Shown one piece after another: positions 47,676-60,007 of a stretch of DNA of 64,000 nt (within the stretch, counting starts at the first letter, position 1; each line of letters opens with the position of its first letter). The stretch spans positions 124,001-188,000 of the forward strand of contig JAOCPU010000045.1 in assembly GCA_035772785.1 (NCBI GenBank). The letters run 5' to 3'. A program made the translations under genes and the position numbers. Below the pieces are notes generated by a model that was not told where the DNA came from, ran no database searches, and saw only the letters and a list, made by a program, of their open reading frames with translations. This DNA comes from Phlebiopsis flavidoalba (taxonomy: Eukaryota > Basidiomycota > Agaricomycetes > Polyporales > Phanerochaetaceae).

Positions 47676-50399
47676 TTGCAAGGAAAGTCTGACCTATATC
47701 CATTCGCAATCCTGCGACATACCCGCGGAGAATCTACGAGGATCAGCTCGCACAAGGACAAGAATCGCGTACACCAATGGCCGGTACAGTGATCGTATGT
47801 CTGACCCATCAGCTTTCGGATACGAATACTCATTGGTGATTCTCAGATTCGCGACTTAAAGGTCTGGAACTCATCTTGAATGACACGGCCCCTCGCGAGA
47901 CTTAACGCTTACAACTCTGCTCGTGCAGAACCCTGCTGCGGTCGTCGATGTCGTCGTACGCAGGACACGTACAAAACGCGACTGTGGCAAAGATATCCCC
48001 TACAGGGTATTACTGTGCGTCTGGTGACGCGTCTGGAGGAGGTTTGTATTACTCGTAAATGGTAACAGAGCCTGCACGTAGTAATGGTCTCCTTCAGTCA
48101 GAGTATGGGATTTAGCAGGGGAAGATCAATCACTCAAGGGGAGAGTACAAGGTAATTGGTGGACGCATGTGAGTTAATATCAGCAATGCTTCACGTTATA
48201 GCTTTTAAGTTTTTCCTCGCTCCCACAGCAAAGATTTAGAATGGGATGGAGAGAGCAAACGCATCATCGCAGTTGGAGATGGACGTGACAAGTCAGCCCC
48301 CTCACTCGTGCAAACGCCGGATTATCTTAAATCATGTGTAGATTCGGTCATGCTTTCATGATGGATACAGGAAGCTCATCTGGGTCCATCATCGGCCACT
48401 CGAAGGTAAGCACTCTCTGTCTTTACGATTCGCTCCTAACTGAAGCTGTCAGATCGTCAACGCAGTAGCTATCCGCGCGCAACGTCCGTATCGAGCTGCC
48501 ACTGCCGGTGATGATGGCACCATAGTATTCCATTCAGGTGTGCTTCTGTCGCCTCAGTCCTGTTGAGTGATGACGGAATTGACAGATGATCTACGCAGGT
48601 CCCCCCCCGTACAAATATGAGAAAGTAACAACGGTCTTGCGAGCCGATCCTGCACGAGCTAATCACATCCCACTGTACAGACTATCAAAACGCCATACAA
48701 AGTTTGTACAAGACGTTCGCTATGCACCTTCCGGAGACTACTTCGCGAGTGTGGGCTCGGACTTCAAGATCTTCATCTATGACGGCAAAAACCGGAGATA
48801 CAGTTGCTGATGTGACGGACTCACCACACACTGGCTCAATTGTGGGTGCCTATCTATGCTTTCGCGACGGTATATCTCATCCGAAACTTTTTGTAGATGG
48901 CTCTGAGCTGGAGTGCCGACAGCAAAAGCTTTGTTACATCCTCTGCAGATCGCACTGTCAAGCTGTGTAAGCCATATCTCGCTATCGACATGCCTGCCTG
49001 CGCTCACAACATTACAGGGGACGTCGAGTCCCGCAAGGCTGTGTTACGTCATGGACGCTCGGGAAAGCCGTTGATCTCCAGCAAGTCGGCAATGCGTGGA
49101 CTGAAGGCGATGACATAGTCTCGTTGTCTCTGAACGGTGATCTCAACGTATTCGACAAAAGGTAGGCGACAAGCCCGCCCGTATCCTCTCAGTGCGGGTC
49201 ATGGACTAGCCGGGTCATCCTGTTGACTCTTACTCACGATGTGCTGGGTCCACCGAAAACCAATAAACTGCTCTCACACCCAACATCTGCCACGGGTACC
49301 TTTATGGCTGGTCTCGCAGATGGACGAGTGCTGTCCTTCTCAGTGACAATGAACACGTCGCGAGTACAAATTCGTCGACGGCACGGAAAGGGTCATTCGA
49401 ACCTCGTCCGTCGTTGTCTATCAACTGGCCCGGACGGCACAGTCTACTCGGCGGGTGGGGTCTTATCCCCTATCCTGATTGACAACAAGTACATGAAATC
49501 TCCCGCGGAAATCGCCCAGCTTCGTGTACGCGCTAGGCATCGTTGTTTTTGAACAAGGTCATCGATGCTCATGATCATACATCACAGTCAGGCGTCCTGT
49601 CCCACGGCAGCTCAGCCGAAGTCGTTAGCTGTTGCCGGCGACGTCAACCGTCTTCGTGGCAGAAATTGACGTCGTAGAAGCGATCGATCGAACCAGAAGG
49701 TCCATGAACTCAAGCCCAGCTTTTCACCCAGTGCTGTGCAGCAGCAGGGAGCACTATTGCTATTGGAGGAGAGGTTTGTGGTCTAGCCACAGTATCAGAC
49801 CACGTTTACTTATCGTTAAATCGTGTTTAGGATCAAAAAGTGCACTTGTATGACTGGGATGGAAAGTCTCTGACTGAGCTCGCTATGCTTGAAGGAAATA
49901 AGGGCGTCGTTAGTGCGCTAGCTTTCTCTGCCGATGGGAGCCAGCTCGCCGCTGGGGACGTAAGTTTCACAATTAACTGATGATCATACAAAGTACTCAG
50001 TAATACACAGTCGACCGGCAAGATTGCACTCTTCGATGTGAAAGAGCGCAAGGTGAGAATAATCTTAATCTTGTCATGGTGCATCTTTACTCACGCTCTG
50101 GCTAGTTCATTCAATCGAGATGGTCCTTCCACAGCGGCCGTATCTTAAGCCTTGCGTGGACTGCTGACGGAAAGCATTGCGCATCGGGCTCGTTGGATAC
50201 ACACGTCTACGTGTATAGCGTCACAAAACCCGGAAACGCGATAGGTATCAGAAACGCGGCTGCTGGAAGCGTTAATGCCGTATTCTGGGTAGGAGAGAAG
50301 AAGCTTGCGAGTGCCGGCGCGGATGGATGCGTAAAGACCTGGGATATCACATCTTCCCGGATCGAGGCGATTCTGTGCATTAAAACCGAATTGTACTGA
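47676..50399 (+). CDS. AIP1: Actin-interacting protein 1, WD40 protein
   Basis: AIP1 (WDR1 in animals) works with cofilin to disassemble actin filaments; it has two seven-bladed WD40 propellers. Seen here: TRGESTRISSHKDKNRV and YTNGR at the N-terminus (about 47715-47780), then (across frames) GHVQNATVAKISPTGYYCAS, SIIGHSKIVNAVAIRAQRPY, RAATAGDDGTIVFHSG, TKFVQDVRYAPSGDYFASVG, SDFKIFIYDGK, ALSWSADSKSFVTSSADRTV, GHSNLVV.LSTGPDGTVYSA and DQKVHLYDWDGKSLTELAML. The end reads ALAFSADGSQLAAGD, LSLAWTADGKHCASGSLDTH, VYVYSV and KKLASAGADGCVKTWDIT. The start is not fixed: the expected first codons near 47676 read ATT GCA AGG. Frame changes are frequent. It converges on NAC beta. Confidence 0.87.
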
Positions 50400-50800
50400 A
50401 TAATCCAGCGAAGGGTTTTACCCTGAATGAACCCAGGCTAACATCGCATATTATGATGAATGAAATCCGATGTTGTGTGCGGTATCGCGATGGGGGATTT
50501 TACAAAATACAGTGGGTCATTGATACTCATACCTAGTGTTAGAACGCGTACATGAGACAGCGTACGATCAAACAAAGCAAATGAACAAGAACGAGCGACA
50601 AAGCACGATGCCCGTGAGGAAAAGACGGGGGGACAGGGTTTTAACAGATACAGAGCACCAGGGAATAGGGGGGAACAACACACAACGCCCTCAATTGTCC
50701 GCTAGCCGTCCTCCGCAGATACAACTAAAACGTTCCACCTTAGCCGCGAACCCACGCCTCTCCAGAGAGAAGCTGCTCGGCTTGCAGTTGTTTGTCCGCC
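50400..50800. other. Convergent 3' flanks of AIP1 and NAC beta
   Basis: About 400 bases between two facing stop codons. No coding or repeat signal is seen. Confidence 0.5.
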
Positions 50801-51563
50801 TTAGTTGACCTCCTCCAGCGCAGGGGGCTCGTCGTCGTCGCCCTTGGTCTCCTCGACGGCATCGAAGTTCTCGACAAGGTCGGGAACGTCATCGTCATCC
50901 TCGTCAGCAGTACCCGATGGCCGCTGCTGGCTCTGCTGGATGGCTTGCAGTAAGACTCGGCGAGCTTACGGAGAGACGCAAGCGAGTCGGGGTCCAAGTT
51001 GGTTGAGAATACCAGGCACGAGCTCAGTGAGCTCCTTGACCTGACCGGCCACCGTAGATGGCGAAGGTGTTTGCGGAAACCGCCAGCGTGAGGCGTGAAC
51101 TGAAGAGAGTTGTTAGCGGACCATTGTGCCATGCATGCAATACAGACGCGCTCTAGCAAAATGGGCTCAAATATCGCGATTGAAATGGTTCCATTCATGT
51201 ATAGATGAAAATGAGATAATGTCACGAGACTCACCCTTGGGTGCAGCGAAGAAGTGCAGCACATTACCGTCCTCCCTGAACATGTTAACCTCCTCACACG
51301 CCGGGAATGGGCTACTTGGCTGCACGTTGAGCTTCTTCACGCTCCTTGCAGCTTCTTGTCCATCCTGGGCACCTGTAGCCTTGGTTTTCCGCACAACCTT
51401 TCGGCCGCACGGTGCCCTTTCCACCTGTTTAATGCAGGCGCAGATCGTAACAACTTGTCGCTCAGATTTTTGCTCAATTTGAGGCATAAATACACAGCTC
51501 AAGCTCACCGATCCTGTTTTGAGCAGCCTGCGCCTGCAGCTTAGCCAGTTTGGCGGGGTCCAT
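50801..51563 (-). CDS. EGD1: Nascent polypeptide-associated complex, beta subunit
   Basis: NAC beta docks the NAC heterodimer on ribosomes next to the peptide exit. ATG at 51563 gives [19 protein letters not shown], interrupted by an intron. Then, across frames, come [17 protein letters not shown] (the basic ribosome-binding stretch), [57 protein letters not shown] and the acidic tail ending PPALEEVN with a stop at 50801-50803. Size and order match fungal Egd1/Btf3. Tail and middle contain several small indels. Confidence 0.88.
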
Positions 51564-51862
51564 CGTGTTTTTTGTCGAGGATCGGGCTAACGACGGGCGG
51601 GTGGAATTTTGGATTGGACCTTGGTGGTCGTGAAAGTGAGATTAAGGTTCAATGGTAAATACGACCACACAAAACCGAGCTCTCAGGCGCTAAATGAGTA
51701 GCTGAGCGGCTGAGTAGATCTTGATCAGTGTGTGAGTAGAAGTGAGTCAAGTCCATCGTTAGACCTATATACCGTGGGCTTGTATCGAAACTGCTTGCAC
51801 ACTTCTCACTAATGGCTGAAAAATCGTTCTTTCATCCGTGCAGCATTACCGGAGGACGTGGT
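51564..51862. promoter_or_regulatory. Short divergent promoter of NAC beta and GNAT genes
   Basis: Only about 300 bases separate the two start codons, so the genes probably share a bidirectional promoter. No clear TATA box is seen. Confidence 0.45.
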
Positions 51863-52696
51863 ATGCACGTGTGAAATTCGTGCTCCGCAATAGAACTCAC
51901 CTCACGCTAGGACACCATACTCAATCTAATTATCGGTCTCGTACGAGCTATGTCATCATTTGAGCAGTGTACATGCGCTGAAGCAGTATTAATCTCATAG
52001 GCGAGATTACGAGAAGGCAGCAGAACAAGTAAAGGCTACAACACTGAGCTTGTGAGGCACTTGACGTGACTCGTCCGACATGTTACTGTCTCACGCCTTT
52101 CCACCTAGCTTCGGAGAAACCTCTTCGAGCATGGCTATGCACACACCCTACTAGCCTTCGCTCCGGTCACCAGCGAAGCACCAGGAGAGGCGGTTGGCAT
52201 GGCGATGTATTGGGTCTTCAACACTTTTCCACTTGGACTGGAAAACCAGGGATTTTATGTGAGCGTCTTACGATACAGCACCAGGAACTGCGTGCTGTAG
52301 TAGGCTGTGGTGCTAACGACTCTGTAAAGCTCGAAGATCTTTTCGTCATGCCTGAATACCGTGGTATCGGGTATTGCGGTGTTGGGAAGGCTTTCTTTGC
52401 TGAGCTAGCTAAGGTGGCAGAGGAAAAGGTCAGACGATGCCATCCCTAGAACACCTTACTAAACGCTTACTCCTAATTCGACCATAGGGCTGCGCACGCT
52501 TAGACTGGCAGGTGCTGAACGTACGTGTGTGTGTGTTGTTCTTTGTCGACACATGATCTGAGATATGACAAACAGTGGAACCAGCCATCCATCGACTTTC
52601 TATGAGAAGAAGCTCGGGGCGACCTCTATGTCCGAGTGGATGGGCATGAGGTTGGTAGGCGAAGGTATAACAAACCTGAAGAAGTTCGCGCTGTAG
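51863..52696 (+). CDS. GNAT-family N-acetyltransferase (spermidine/spermine type)
   Basis: Family members move an acetyl group from acetyl-CoA to a polyamine or other primary amine. The plus strand reads DTILNLIIGLVR and YEKAAEQVKATTL (N-terminal helices), then FSTWTGKPGI, LEDLFVMPEYRGIGYCGVGK and AFFAELAKVAEEK. The V/I-x-P-E-x-R-G-x-G-x-G-K signature is the acetyl-CoA loop, here with a few extra bases. After an intron follow GCARLDWQVL, NQPSIDFYEKKLGATSMSEW and GMRLVGEGITNLKKFAL, with a stop at 52694-52696. The closest picture is the fungal spermidine/spermine N1-acetyltransferase-like group; the substrate is not provable from sequence. The start at 51863 is uncertain because the first exon is out of frame. 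Confidence 0.75.
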
Positions 52697-52960
52697 CAAG
52701 ACGTACCAATTATTAACTGTTATGGGGGGAGCTGTTGGCCATAATGGCGTTGGTAGATGTATCTACATCTGGAATCCCGACGATTAGGAATCAGAATTTG
52801 TAAAATAAATCGTGTGTTTGAAACGTGTGCTTTCGTGTTCTGTATCCCCAAATTTCATTAGCAGTCCCGTAATGTCACATGAAAGTCCGAGAGAAATCCG
52901 GAGAGTCCGCTAAGGTCAAACAGCAATGTGCAAAGCGACACAGGGCGAAGTACACGGATA

Positions 52961-53607
52961 TCAGACACCATCGTAGCTCGCCCCGCCAGCCCTAGACAAA
53001 TGTTCATGAGTCGAGGGACGCGTGATGTCACAATGTACGAACTTTGCGAAGCTTCACGATGATTGGGTCCTCCTTCAGGTCGTCCTTCTCGCGAGCAGGC
53101 CACCTCAATGGAGAAGACGCGAAGAACCTGCTTCACGTCCGCAGCATGGACCGAAATCTAGCGCAAAGGTTACGACGGCGAGGAACTCATCTAAGGAGGT
53201 CATACCTTGGCGACTTGCGCATGACCTTACAGGAGGGACCAATCCAGACAACGAGAATAAACTTTTCACGCTGAGATTCTTTGTCGTTCGAATATCGGAT
53301 CCGTGCATACTGCGAATGAGGCTTTATTTTCCTCCAATCGCTCGCGAAGTTCTTCAAGGCCACCCGCTCCGGTCGCCGTTACTTGCAGTTTATCGGAGCG
53401 ATCAGACTAGAGAGAGTCTCATTTAATAGCAAGCATGACCAAGTATCAGAGCAATAATCACCTCGTAATCCAACAAAAGCCAGTTAGTATCAGTTTTGTC
53501 CGAGCGGACGTCCTGGTACGCTGTCATGGAATCCGTGATGGCATTCGTGCGAGCTCAAGATGTTATTGCATACCCTCGTCGATCTTGGAGTCAGATACGT
53601 CAGCCAT
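52961..53607 (-). CDS. Coactosin-like ADF-H domain actin-binding protein
   Basis: Coactosin binds actin filaments and slows capping. ATG at 53607 gives MADVSDSKIDE, then AYQDVRSDKTDTNWLLLDYE, an intron, SDRSDKLQVTATGAGGLEEL, RERLEENKASFAYARIRYSN and DKESQREKFILVVWIGPSCK. Next come VMRKARVSVHTADVKQVLR, FSIEVACSEKDDLKEDPIIV, KLRK, an intron and AGGASYDGV, with a stop at 52961-52963. The whole ADF-H domain (about 140 residues) is present, with the actin-contact KVSVH-type strand. A few frame changes are needed. A (GA)n microsatellite sits just upstream of the start. Confidence 0.87.
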
Positions 53608-53803
53608 GAGAGAAAAGCAAACAAGGGATTTGAGAGAGAGAGAGAGAGATGAACAAGCAAGATTCGCCTATGTACGCTATCCGTGGTGTCTGGAAAGTAG
53701 CCCGTCAGTTACCGCCTGGCGCGGTAAGCATATCATATTCCCACGGTTAATTCGCATTGTGCAATCCAATACGGTGCTCTCCCTCTTCTCATACTCTACC
53801 AAG
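53608..53803. promoter_or_regulatory. Short divergent promoter of coactosin and Rrg9-like genes
   Basis: Just 196 bases lie between the two ATGs. They include a (GA)9-like run at about 53632-53650, which may act as a nucleosome-free or GAGA-type element. Confidence 0.45.
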
Positions 53804-54476
53804 ATGCTCCGTGCTACAAATCACGCTACTTCAGCCTCCAGACGAGCTGCTTTCTCATTTATTTCACTCGACTCTACTGTATCTGGGCTTGCATTCAAGA
53901 AATGGGGCGTGTCCGGCCCTACCCCACGCTCTTTAGTGGAAGTCTCAGAAGAAGAGCGTACAGAAGTACCGGGTCCGAGGCAGAGTCGTTCCGCTGCGCT
54001 GCGGAGCAAAGCTGAAGACAATCCCCACTCCTAGCCAATTCAAAGTGCATCGTGATACCATAAAAAAGAACTTTCCGGAAGGGTGGTCCCCGCCCCGCAA
54101 ACTGTCTCGCCAAGCTATGGATGGCCTACGGTCCCTCCACGCTCATGATCCCGATATGTTTACCACGCCTGTCCTTGCGGAGAAATTCAAGATTAGTCCA
54201 GAGGCCGTTAGGCGTATTCTGCGGAGTAAATGGACACCATCCAAAGAGGAACGAGCCAGGTTGTTGAAGCGAGAGAGGACGTCGAGAGATAATTGGATCA
54301 TGGAGAAACGGATGGAAGAGCGGCAAAGGCAGGCAGAGCTGAGAAAGGGTCAGGGAGCACACAAACACCGGAAGACAAACTATCGTTGCAGTAGCTCCAT
54401 ACCTTGTTCACCCACGGGAAGGCAGGAACTCGCTTTCGTTGTTTTGTCTACCAGGTACGTGAACCTAGTTCAGTGA
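53804..54476 (+). CDS. Rrg9/neugrin-like mitochondrial protein
   Basis: Rrg9 is needed for respiratory growth and mitochondrial genome upkeep; neugrin is its animal relative. ATG at 53804 gives MLRATNHATSASRRAAFSFI, a typical mitochondrial presequence rich in Arg, Ser and Ala. A one-base deletion near 54030 restores TPSQFKVHRDTIKKNFPEGW. The conserved core follows: SPPRKLSRQAMDGLRSLHAH, DPDMFTTPVLAEKFKISPEA and VRRILRSKWTPSKEERARLL, then a basic coiled tail KRERTSRDNWIMEKRMEERQ. The core with FxISPEAVRRILRSKW is diagnostic of the family. The last 30 codons of the open frame may be intron read-through. Confidence 0.85.
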
Positions 54477-54748
54477 CGATACGGAGGTACTCACAATCTC
54501 GACGGAGTGTGTAGATCAACCCTTTTACAGGACAACATTTGCACTTCGCAATGGAACCACAAGGGATGATCCCCCGCGTGTGCTACTTTTGGTGTATATA
54601 CCAATACCTTACAACAAACAAGACTATGCTACATAGTATCTAGGGGCACGTAATATCACGCTACAGACCGTACATACACCAAGCTTGGGTATCTAGACTA
54701 ATAATGATAGAAGTCCACACGTCGCCGTCCCATTCTCAACGCTGGTCT

Positions 54749-56741
54749 TTAAAAAACCGTCAAAGCGTACATAAACAAGTCCCCAGTGGCCGGCTTGCAA
54801 TGTAGAGTATCATTCCAATTCGGGACGCGGTGCCCGAATTGACTGACTTTTAACAGTTTTGTCCACGAGTGTGAAGTCTGATCGCAGTAGGAATGTGGCC
54901 ATTATAAGCTTCATCTGTAGCTTAGCGAGTCTTTGACCTAAGCAAATGGTCTTGCCTTTCATGCGGCCAACCCTGGATCAGTCTTGTGTCAGGTGAGACA
55001 GACATTTGGACTCACCGCCTCCCCATCCGATATAACTATATTTGTCCTCACTTTGTGGACGGTTTGAATCAAAACGCCATGGCTCTGGGTAAAGTTGGGG
55101 GTTCAGGTGGACGTCACTGAAAGGGTAAACCACGTATGCGCCCGACGGAATGCAAATGCCATCCACGTAAGTGTCAGGACCCACGTTGCGACGCATTGCG
55201 GTGTGTGGCTGGGCAATGCGAGCAGTGTCTCCCATATGACTTTGTCTAGCACGGGGGTGTGTTTTTCCCATGCGTCGATTCCGAGAGAGACGTTGGACAA
55301 GAGCTCCGCGAGGTTGTGCTTTGAATCAGGACGTGTCGTACGAGTGGGCGGACAGTAACGCGTGGACTTCGTCCTTCGCCATTTGCCTCCGCTGAGCATC
55401 TTGAGCCAAAAATGTGACCATCCACGAGGCTGGAGTTCAATGATCGGTGAACACATAATATGAATCAATGAGAGTTTGAGCACGTACAAGTCGTACCGTG
55501 GAACGCGCGCCGGCCACAAGTAAACCCATGACGAACTGTGAGAAGAATCAGTATGTTATCGAATTGGTCGTTCCACGGTATGATTTACCCCGATAGTAAC
55601 CATCTTCTCGTCCCCGTGGTCGATGAGCATTTGTAAGGTGTCGTCTCTTGATACCCCACTCTCCAGCCTGGCTTTAATGGGCCCCGTCGACGATGTCGTA
55701 AACCTTCTTCGATGCGCGAAGTTTCATCAACAGACTAGGACTCGGCAGCCAGGGTAAGAGAACACTAGTGGGCGTAGTAGAAGCGTCCAGTCTGTCGTAG
55801 AGCAACTTGAGGCGGTTGACCACGATAGGATCGTCAGCGAGCTCATGACTGGTCAGGCACCGACACGCTTGTCTGGAAACAAAGCTGGCCGCGCGGCAGG
55901 TGAGAGGAACTCGGGGGTAGTAGGAAGCCGGAGAAGGACGTCACCGCCGGTTATAGTTGTGTGATAAATGGATCGATCACGTTAGCACTCGTGCTTCCCC
56001 AGGAACGTATGACACGTTGGACATATCCTGTAGAATATAAGGAATGACTGGGTGATATAGGGTCAGCATCCGCGTAGTTCGCATAAAACGCGCAGATGAA
56101 AAATCATGTTACTCACGAATTTGTAGTCCGGTCGCTAGTCCTGCGCGTTGGCCAGTCTACTTGTGTATAAGACCAATGGCGCGCGTTTGGAGGTTTGAAG
56201 TCACGCCAGGGTAGCATTGGGATCTTCGCTCGGCAGATAAGGAAGGACTTAGGTCAAATTCGGCCCTCCCTCCCCGCACATGAGGAATGAAATGACATTA
56301 CGCTCCTGAGAGTACTTTGAAACCCTCGTTTATATCGAGACCCTTGGAAGAGAAGAACTCACGCTCTGGCGCGTTCCCCCGGACACCACAACTACCGTGT
56401 TCTATATCAGGCGAGTAAATCAGCCGGACAATCATAATGGGAACAACCTGTCACGGACCCGTAGTAGCATTGAATCTGAATGCGGCACCGGCAAATTGGA
56501 ACCCCTGAGCAATGAAATCATAACGATGTCTGAAGATAGGGCCAAATAGTCCCTCGAGAGTGTTGAGGGGAGAGTGTGGGGGGACCATCGTTCATGATCT
56601 CACCCGAGTCCCGCGACAAGCTCCATAGCAGCGCAAGGAAAGCAACACCTAGGACCTCCCCTGGAGCGATTGCGAAACCTTGGTAGTTGTGAGGTTTGGT
56701 ATGAGGGCTTGAGCGGAGCGGTAGTAGAGTGAGGGATACAT
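54749..56741 (-). CDS. Cytochrome P450 (basidiomycete microsomal type)
   Basis: Read with frame corrections: ATG at 56741; a hydrophobic anchor (VLGVAFLALLWSL); LPLNTLEGLFGPIFRHRYDF; FIAQGFQFAGAAFRF; VVVVSGG then FSSKGLDINEGFKVLSG and IPMLPGVTSNLQTRAIGLIH; LADDPIVVNRLKLLYDRLDA; LLPWLPSPSLLMKLRASKKV; DTLQMLIDHGDEKMVTIGFV with MGLLVAGARST (I helix); WEKHTPVLDKVIWETL (K helix ExxR region); TAMRRNVGPDTYVDGICIPS; YPEPWRFD; heme loop YSYIGWGGG|KTICLGQRLA, split by an intron; and LHCKPATGDLFMYALTVF with a stop at 54749-54751. The heme loop has W for the usual F and T in place of the usual R/H, as partly seen in this mushroom P450 group. The substrate is unknown. Confidence 0.82.
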
Positions 56742-57656
56742 CTTGGCCTTGGAGGCTGAGTTCAGTGAGGTCTTCGAGTGGCCCTGTCTCTTATAGCTAA
56801 GCATAAACGGCTATCAGAGTTATTTCATCCGGCCCTGGAACAGTTTGGACCCCACTCGCCCCGCGATGTAGGCGAAACGCACCAGACACTCCAGCACGGA
56901 CTTTATTTTTTGCACCTGCCCGCCGTGCGAATTTCTGACAGGCCACGCGAGGCAAATCGTCGAGGGGCACCGTTTTGCAGTCTGGGCTGGACACTTTCCA
57001 TATGAGCATTTACAACGGGGGGCGTGGCCGAGAAGGCTCACCTGTCCTCATGGTCTGGAGGAACATTCTTAGTTTGCGGGACCGTATGACCAGATCCGGT
57101 AACCTCTTCAAGAGTAGAATGTAGTCGCTTCCGCCGCCCGCGCCCTTGTATTCTCCCACGAGAATCCTTCGGCTTCCGCGGCTCCCCGCGCTGGCCTTAT
57201 CCTCAAAGCTACACGGCTCCGGGAAGTCGGCGAAGTGCGTGCGACATGTCAGCTCAGTATCATGTCCTCCATTTCGGCGAGAATCCGATAAAGGTCTCGG
57301 GACGGGGCCAAGCAATGTTCTCAGTGTTCTTCTACCATTACTTCTGATTGGACGCGGACAAATCATCAACCTTTTTTTTTTCTTCTTTTTTTTTTTTTTT
57401 CCCAGCCGTTGTGAGCTACTGTGGAAAGCGTTGTAGAAAATACCGAGATTTCACATCAAAGATGGAGCACAGATGCAGACCTGAACATAACCCAGCAAGG
57501 CCCACGGCATGCTGGAACCCAGCCCTACCGTATAGAATGGAACTGCACACCATTGTACAGAGCTCATTGAACCCTGAACGCCTGAGGCTCAAATCGTGCT
57601 ATGGGGGCCTCGTCTTGATCCCTTCGAAACCTCAAGACAAAATGATATATTCGAGA
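56742..57656. other. Spacer with T-rich tract
   Basis: The left end is the P450 promoter. A T-rich tract of about 33 bases (57369-57401) sits in the middle. A minus-strand frame at 57010-57369 is open and hydrophilic but matches nothing I know. Confidence 0.35.
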
Positions 57657-59040
57657 TCACGATGCGATTGATCTGCATTCGGGTTCTACTATCTCAGCAT
57701 CAGAGTATTCTAACCCCTTTGAGGTGAACAGACGCCGATTAAGAGGTAAACTCACGGACATCTCTGGAGAATGGCTTGACCAGAACGTTTCACTCACAGA
57801 AGACACGAAGGATTTTGGCCATGCCAAAACACGAACGCGGTCAGAATACACTTGTAATGTGCGAGTGCAGCCAGAAACGACGTGGACGTGAAAAAATCTG
57901 ATGCGAAGCGAAAAAGTAATCGAACGAGCCGGGCGAGAAACGCTCCGGGATTCGATTAGCACTACAAAGTTTTGAGCATTTACATAACGCATAACAGATT
58001 GGAATTTCCGAAACTGAACACTCACTATAGAAGTGCCCCAGTAATATATAGTATGGCGGAAGTGATGAGCCACCCAAATCCCATCTCGTAGCATAGTTTT
58101 GTAAAGCACGTGGGTAAGAAGTCCCTGAGTGACAGGAATAACACCACACAGTCCGAGGGCAATGAATACTTTTGTCCGCGCGCCTCTGTGCGTCGGCTTC
58201 CGGTATTCGGTGGTTAAGGACAATATAAGCCGCACCTACGGGTTTGCATGGCTCAAAATGTTAATGGAAGTGTCATAATCAGTACAGCTTACCTATACCG
58301 GCCGTTGACATCACGGAAAGATATAGAATCTGGAAATGCCTTTCGCAGTAAAAGCCGTAGTAAATGCAGGGAAAGTTCTTCCCAAACGAACGATCCGACG
58401 GTAAGGACTGGTGGACCTTCGTCAGTCACGGGCCATGGAAGCGTTCGCGATAGATGCTTCACATCGGAAATTCCGACGTAGTGAAGGCAACACGCTTCAA
58501 AATCATAACCAGTTCGTGGGTTTACTCACCGACTATACCCGCATAGTCGTCGAGAGCATTACATCGTTCTGCAACCTGTGAAACAAATCAGGTGCAAGGT
58601 AATTTAGACTCTAGAAGAAATTGTACGTACGCCTTTGGATCCATGGACACCGAAGGTTGTGGTAAGATGCGCTACTAAAGAGGCATGTTACGGCAGATGC
58701 AAGGAATATTGCAAATACCGCAACATCACGCCAGGTGGTAGCGGTGTCATACTGGTCGAAATAGTTGAGGTGAAATGTAGCTAGAAAACCAGCAGAAAAT
58801 GACGCCGCTGAAGAGGTGACTATGTATATTCACTGTATATTTTGAGGCTCCAAGTCGATGAATGCGTCGATACTCGTAGCAACATACCTGTCTCATTGTG
58901 TAGGTCTGTTCATGTGTGGTTGACCATAAGAGAGTAGTAAGACATGGCGCAATCCTATACCGAGCTTGGAACACTCGAGAGGCAACGACACACGTAGCAT
59001 CAAAAACCGAGATGGCGCATCCACGCCAGCTATTTTGGAT
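57657..59040 (-). CDS. Adiponectin-receptor / IZH (hemolysin III superfamily) seven-helix membrane protein
   Basis: The family comprises zinc-dependent membrane hydrolase-like receptors; yeast IZH members act in zinc and sterol homeostasis. The first conserved histidine motif is read as HNET|VNIHSHLFSGVIF (HNET near 58890, then an intron). Then, across frames, come a YHTF..HS region, LTVGSFVPCIYYGFYCE near 58360-58410, EYRKPTHRGARTKVFIALGL (58150-58215), CGVIPVTQGLLTHVLY, ANRIPERFSPGSFDYFFASH and QIFHVHVV near 57890-57970. The closing F..SHQ.FH.. motif supplies two of the metal-binding histidines. The C-terminus may end near 57840 rather than at 57657. The N-terminal cytosolic exon could extend beyond 59040. 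Several frameshifts are present. Confidence 0.75.
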
Positions 59041-60007
59041 TCTACAAAAAGAATGTCAGCTCAACTGTTAGGAAAGCTCGTGTGCGGCACGGTCTGTCCC
59101 AGCGCACTGACCTTCGATACCACAGGTAAGGATGTCATTCATTGTCTCCTGTTGCCACGAAGGTATTTCATGCCACGTAATGGGTCAGAGAATCTGGACC
59201 CGCGGACGAGTCTCTCTCCGGTTCCCCAGAATTGGTGTCCGGCTTGTCATCCGGATCCGAATGAACACGACCTTGGAGTCTCTCCAGAGAATGCAAAAGA
59301 TTCTCGCCCGTCTTTGATCCTTGCGACGAGTCCACTTTCATTCTTGCTCTGCGTTGTAGAATCGTCGACATGGATTGTGATGGGTGCCAGTAGACAAGAG
59401 TGCGAACCGTTGGGGATTCGCCTTCGGACAATCGAGCGCTAGAACGTTGAGCGCTGAGCGCCAAATCTTCGTGTCACAGCCCCAGTGCGAACTGCGACGA
59501 AGTCCGCAAAAGGTATGTACGTAGGATATTCGGCTGATTATTGAAACTGGAGACATGCAAGATTTCACGGGGTCCTGTTACTAGAAGACACATTTATGAG
59601 TTTTAATCGAGACCCTGCATAAGTAATTGAAGTCGTTGATATGCAACCCAGTTGTGATCGAAGCAGATAGCAGCATGCTTTTATTGGGGAGATGGAAGTG
59701 AAGAACGGGATGAAGGATAATGAGTGTGGATGGGGGAAGAATGCGTCCATTATATGAGCAATAGGGTGTCGGTCCACAGTTATTGAGTACAGAGGATTCA
59801 GGCAATGCAGCCTACGCATCATCGGTGAGGCGTGGAGTTCATTGAGCCGGGGTAGAGACATGTGAGACCGATGTGAGATGATCATGAGGGTGGATGAGAG
59901 ACCCGCTTCGAGCAGGTAACAGCGATTACTGAGAGGCGGGCCTAAAAAGTAGGGGCGAGTCATGATGTGAGGTGATTTCAGGGTTGAAGTCCCCGTTTGG
60001 GGAGCGG
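59041..60007. other. Spacer; possible N-terminal exon of the IZH gene
   Basis: A minus-strand frame at 59168-59464 reads a charged, Ser-rich segment (SSQGSKTGENLLHSLERLQG, RVHSDPDDKPDTNSGEPERD). This would suit the disordered cytosolic leader of the IZH-type protein, but no junction is proven. From 59470 to 60007 nothing is recognised. Confidence 0.35.
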
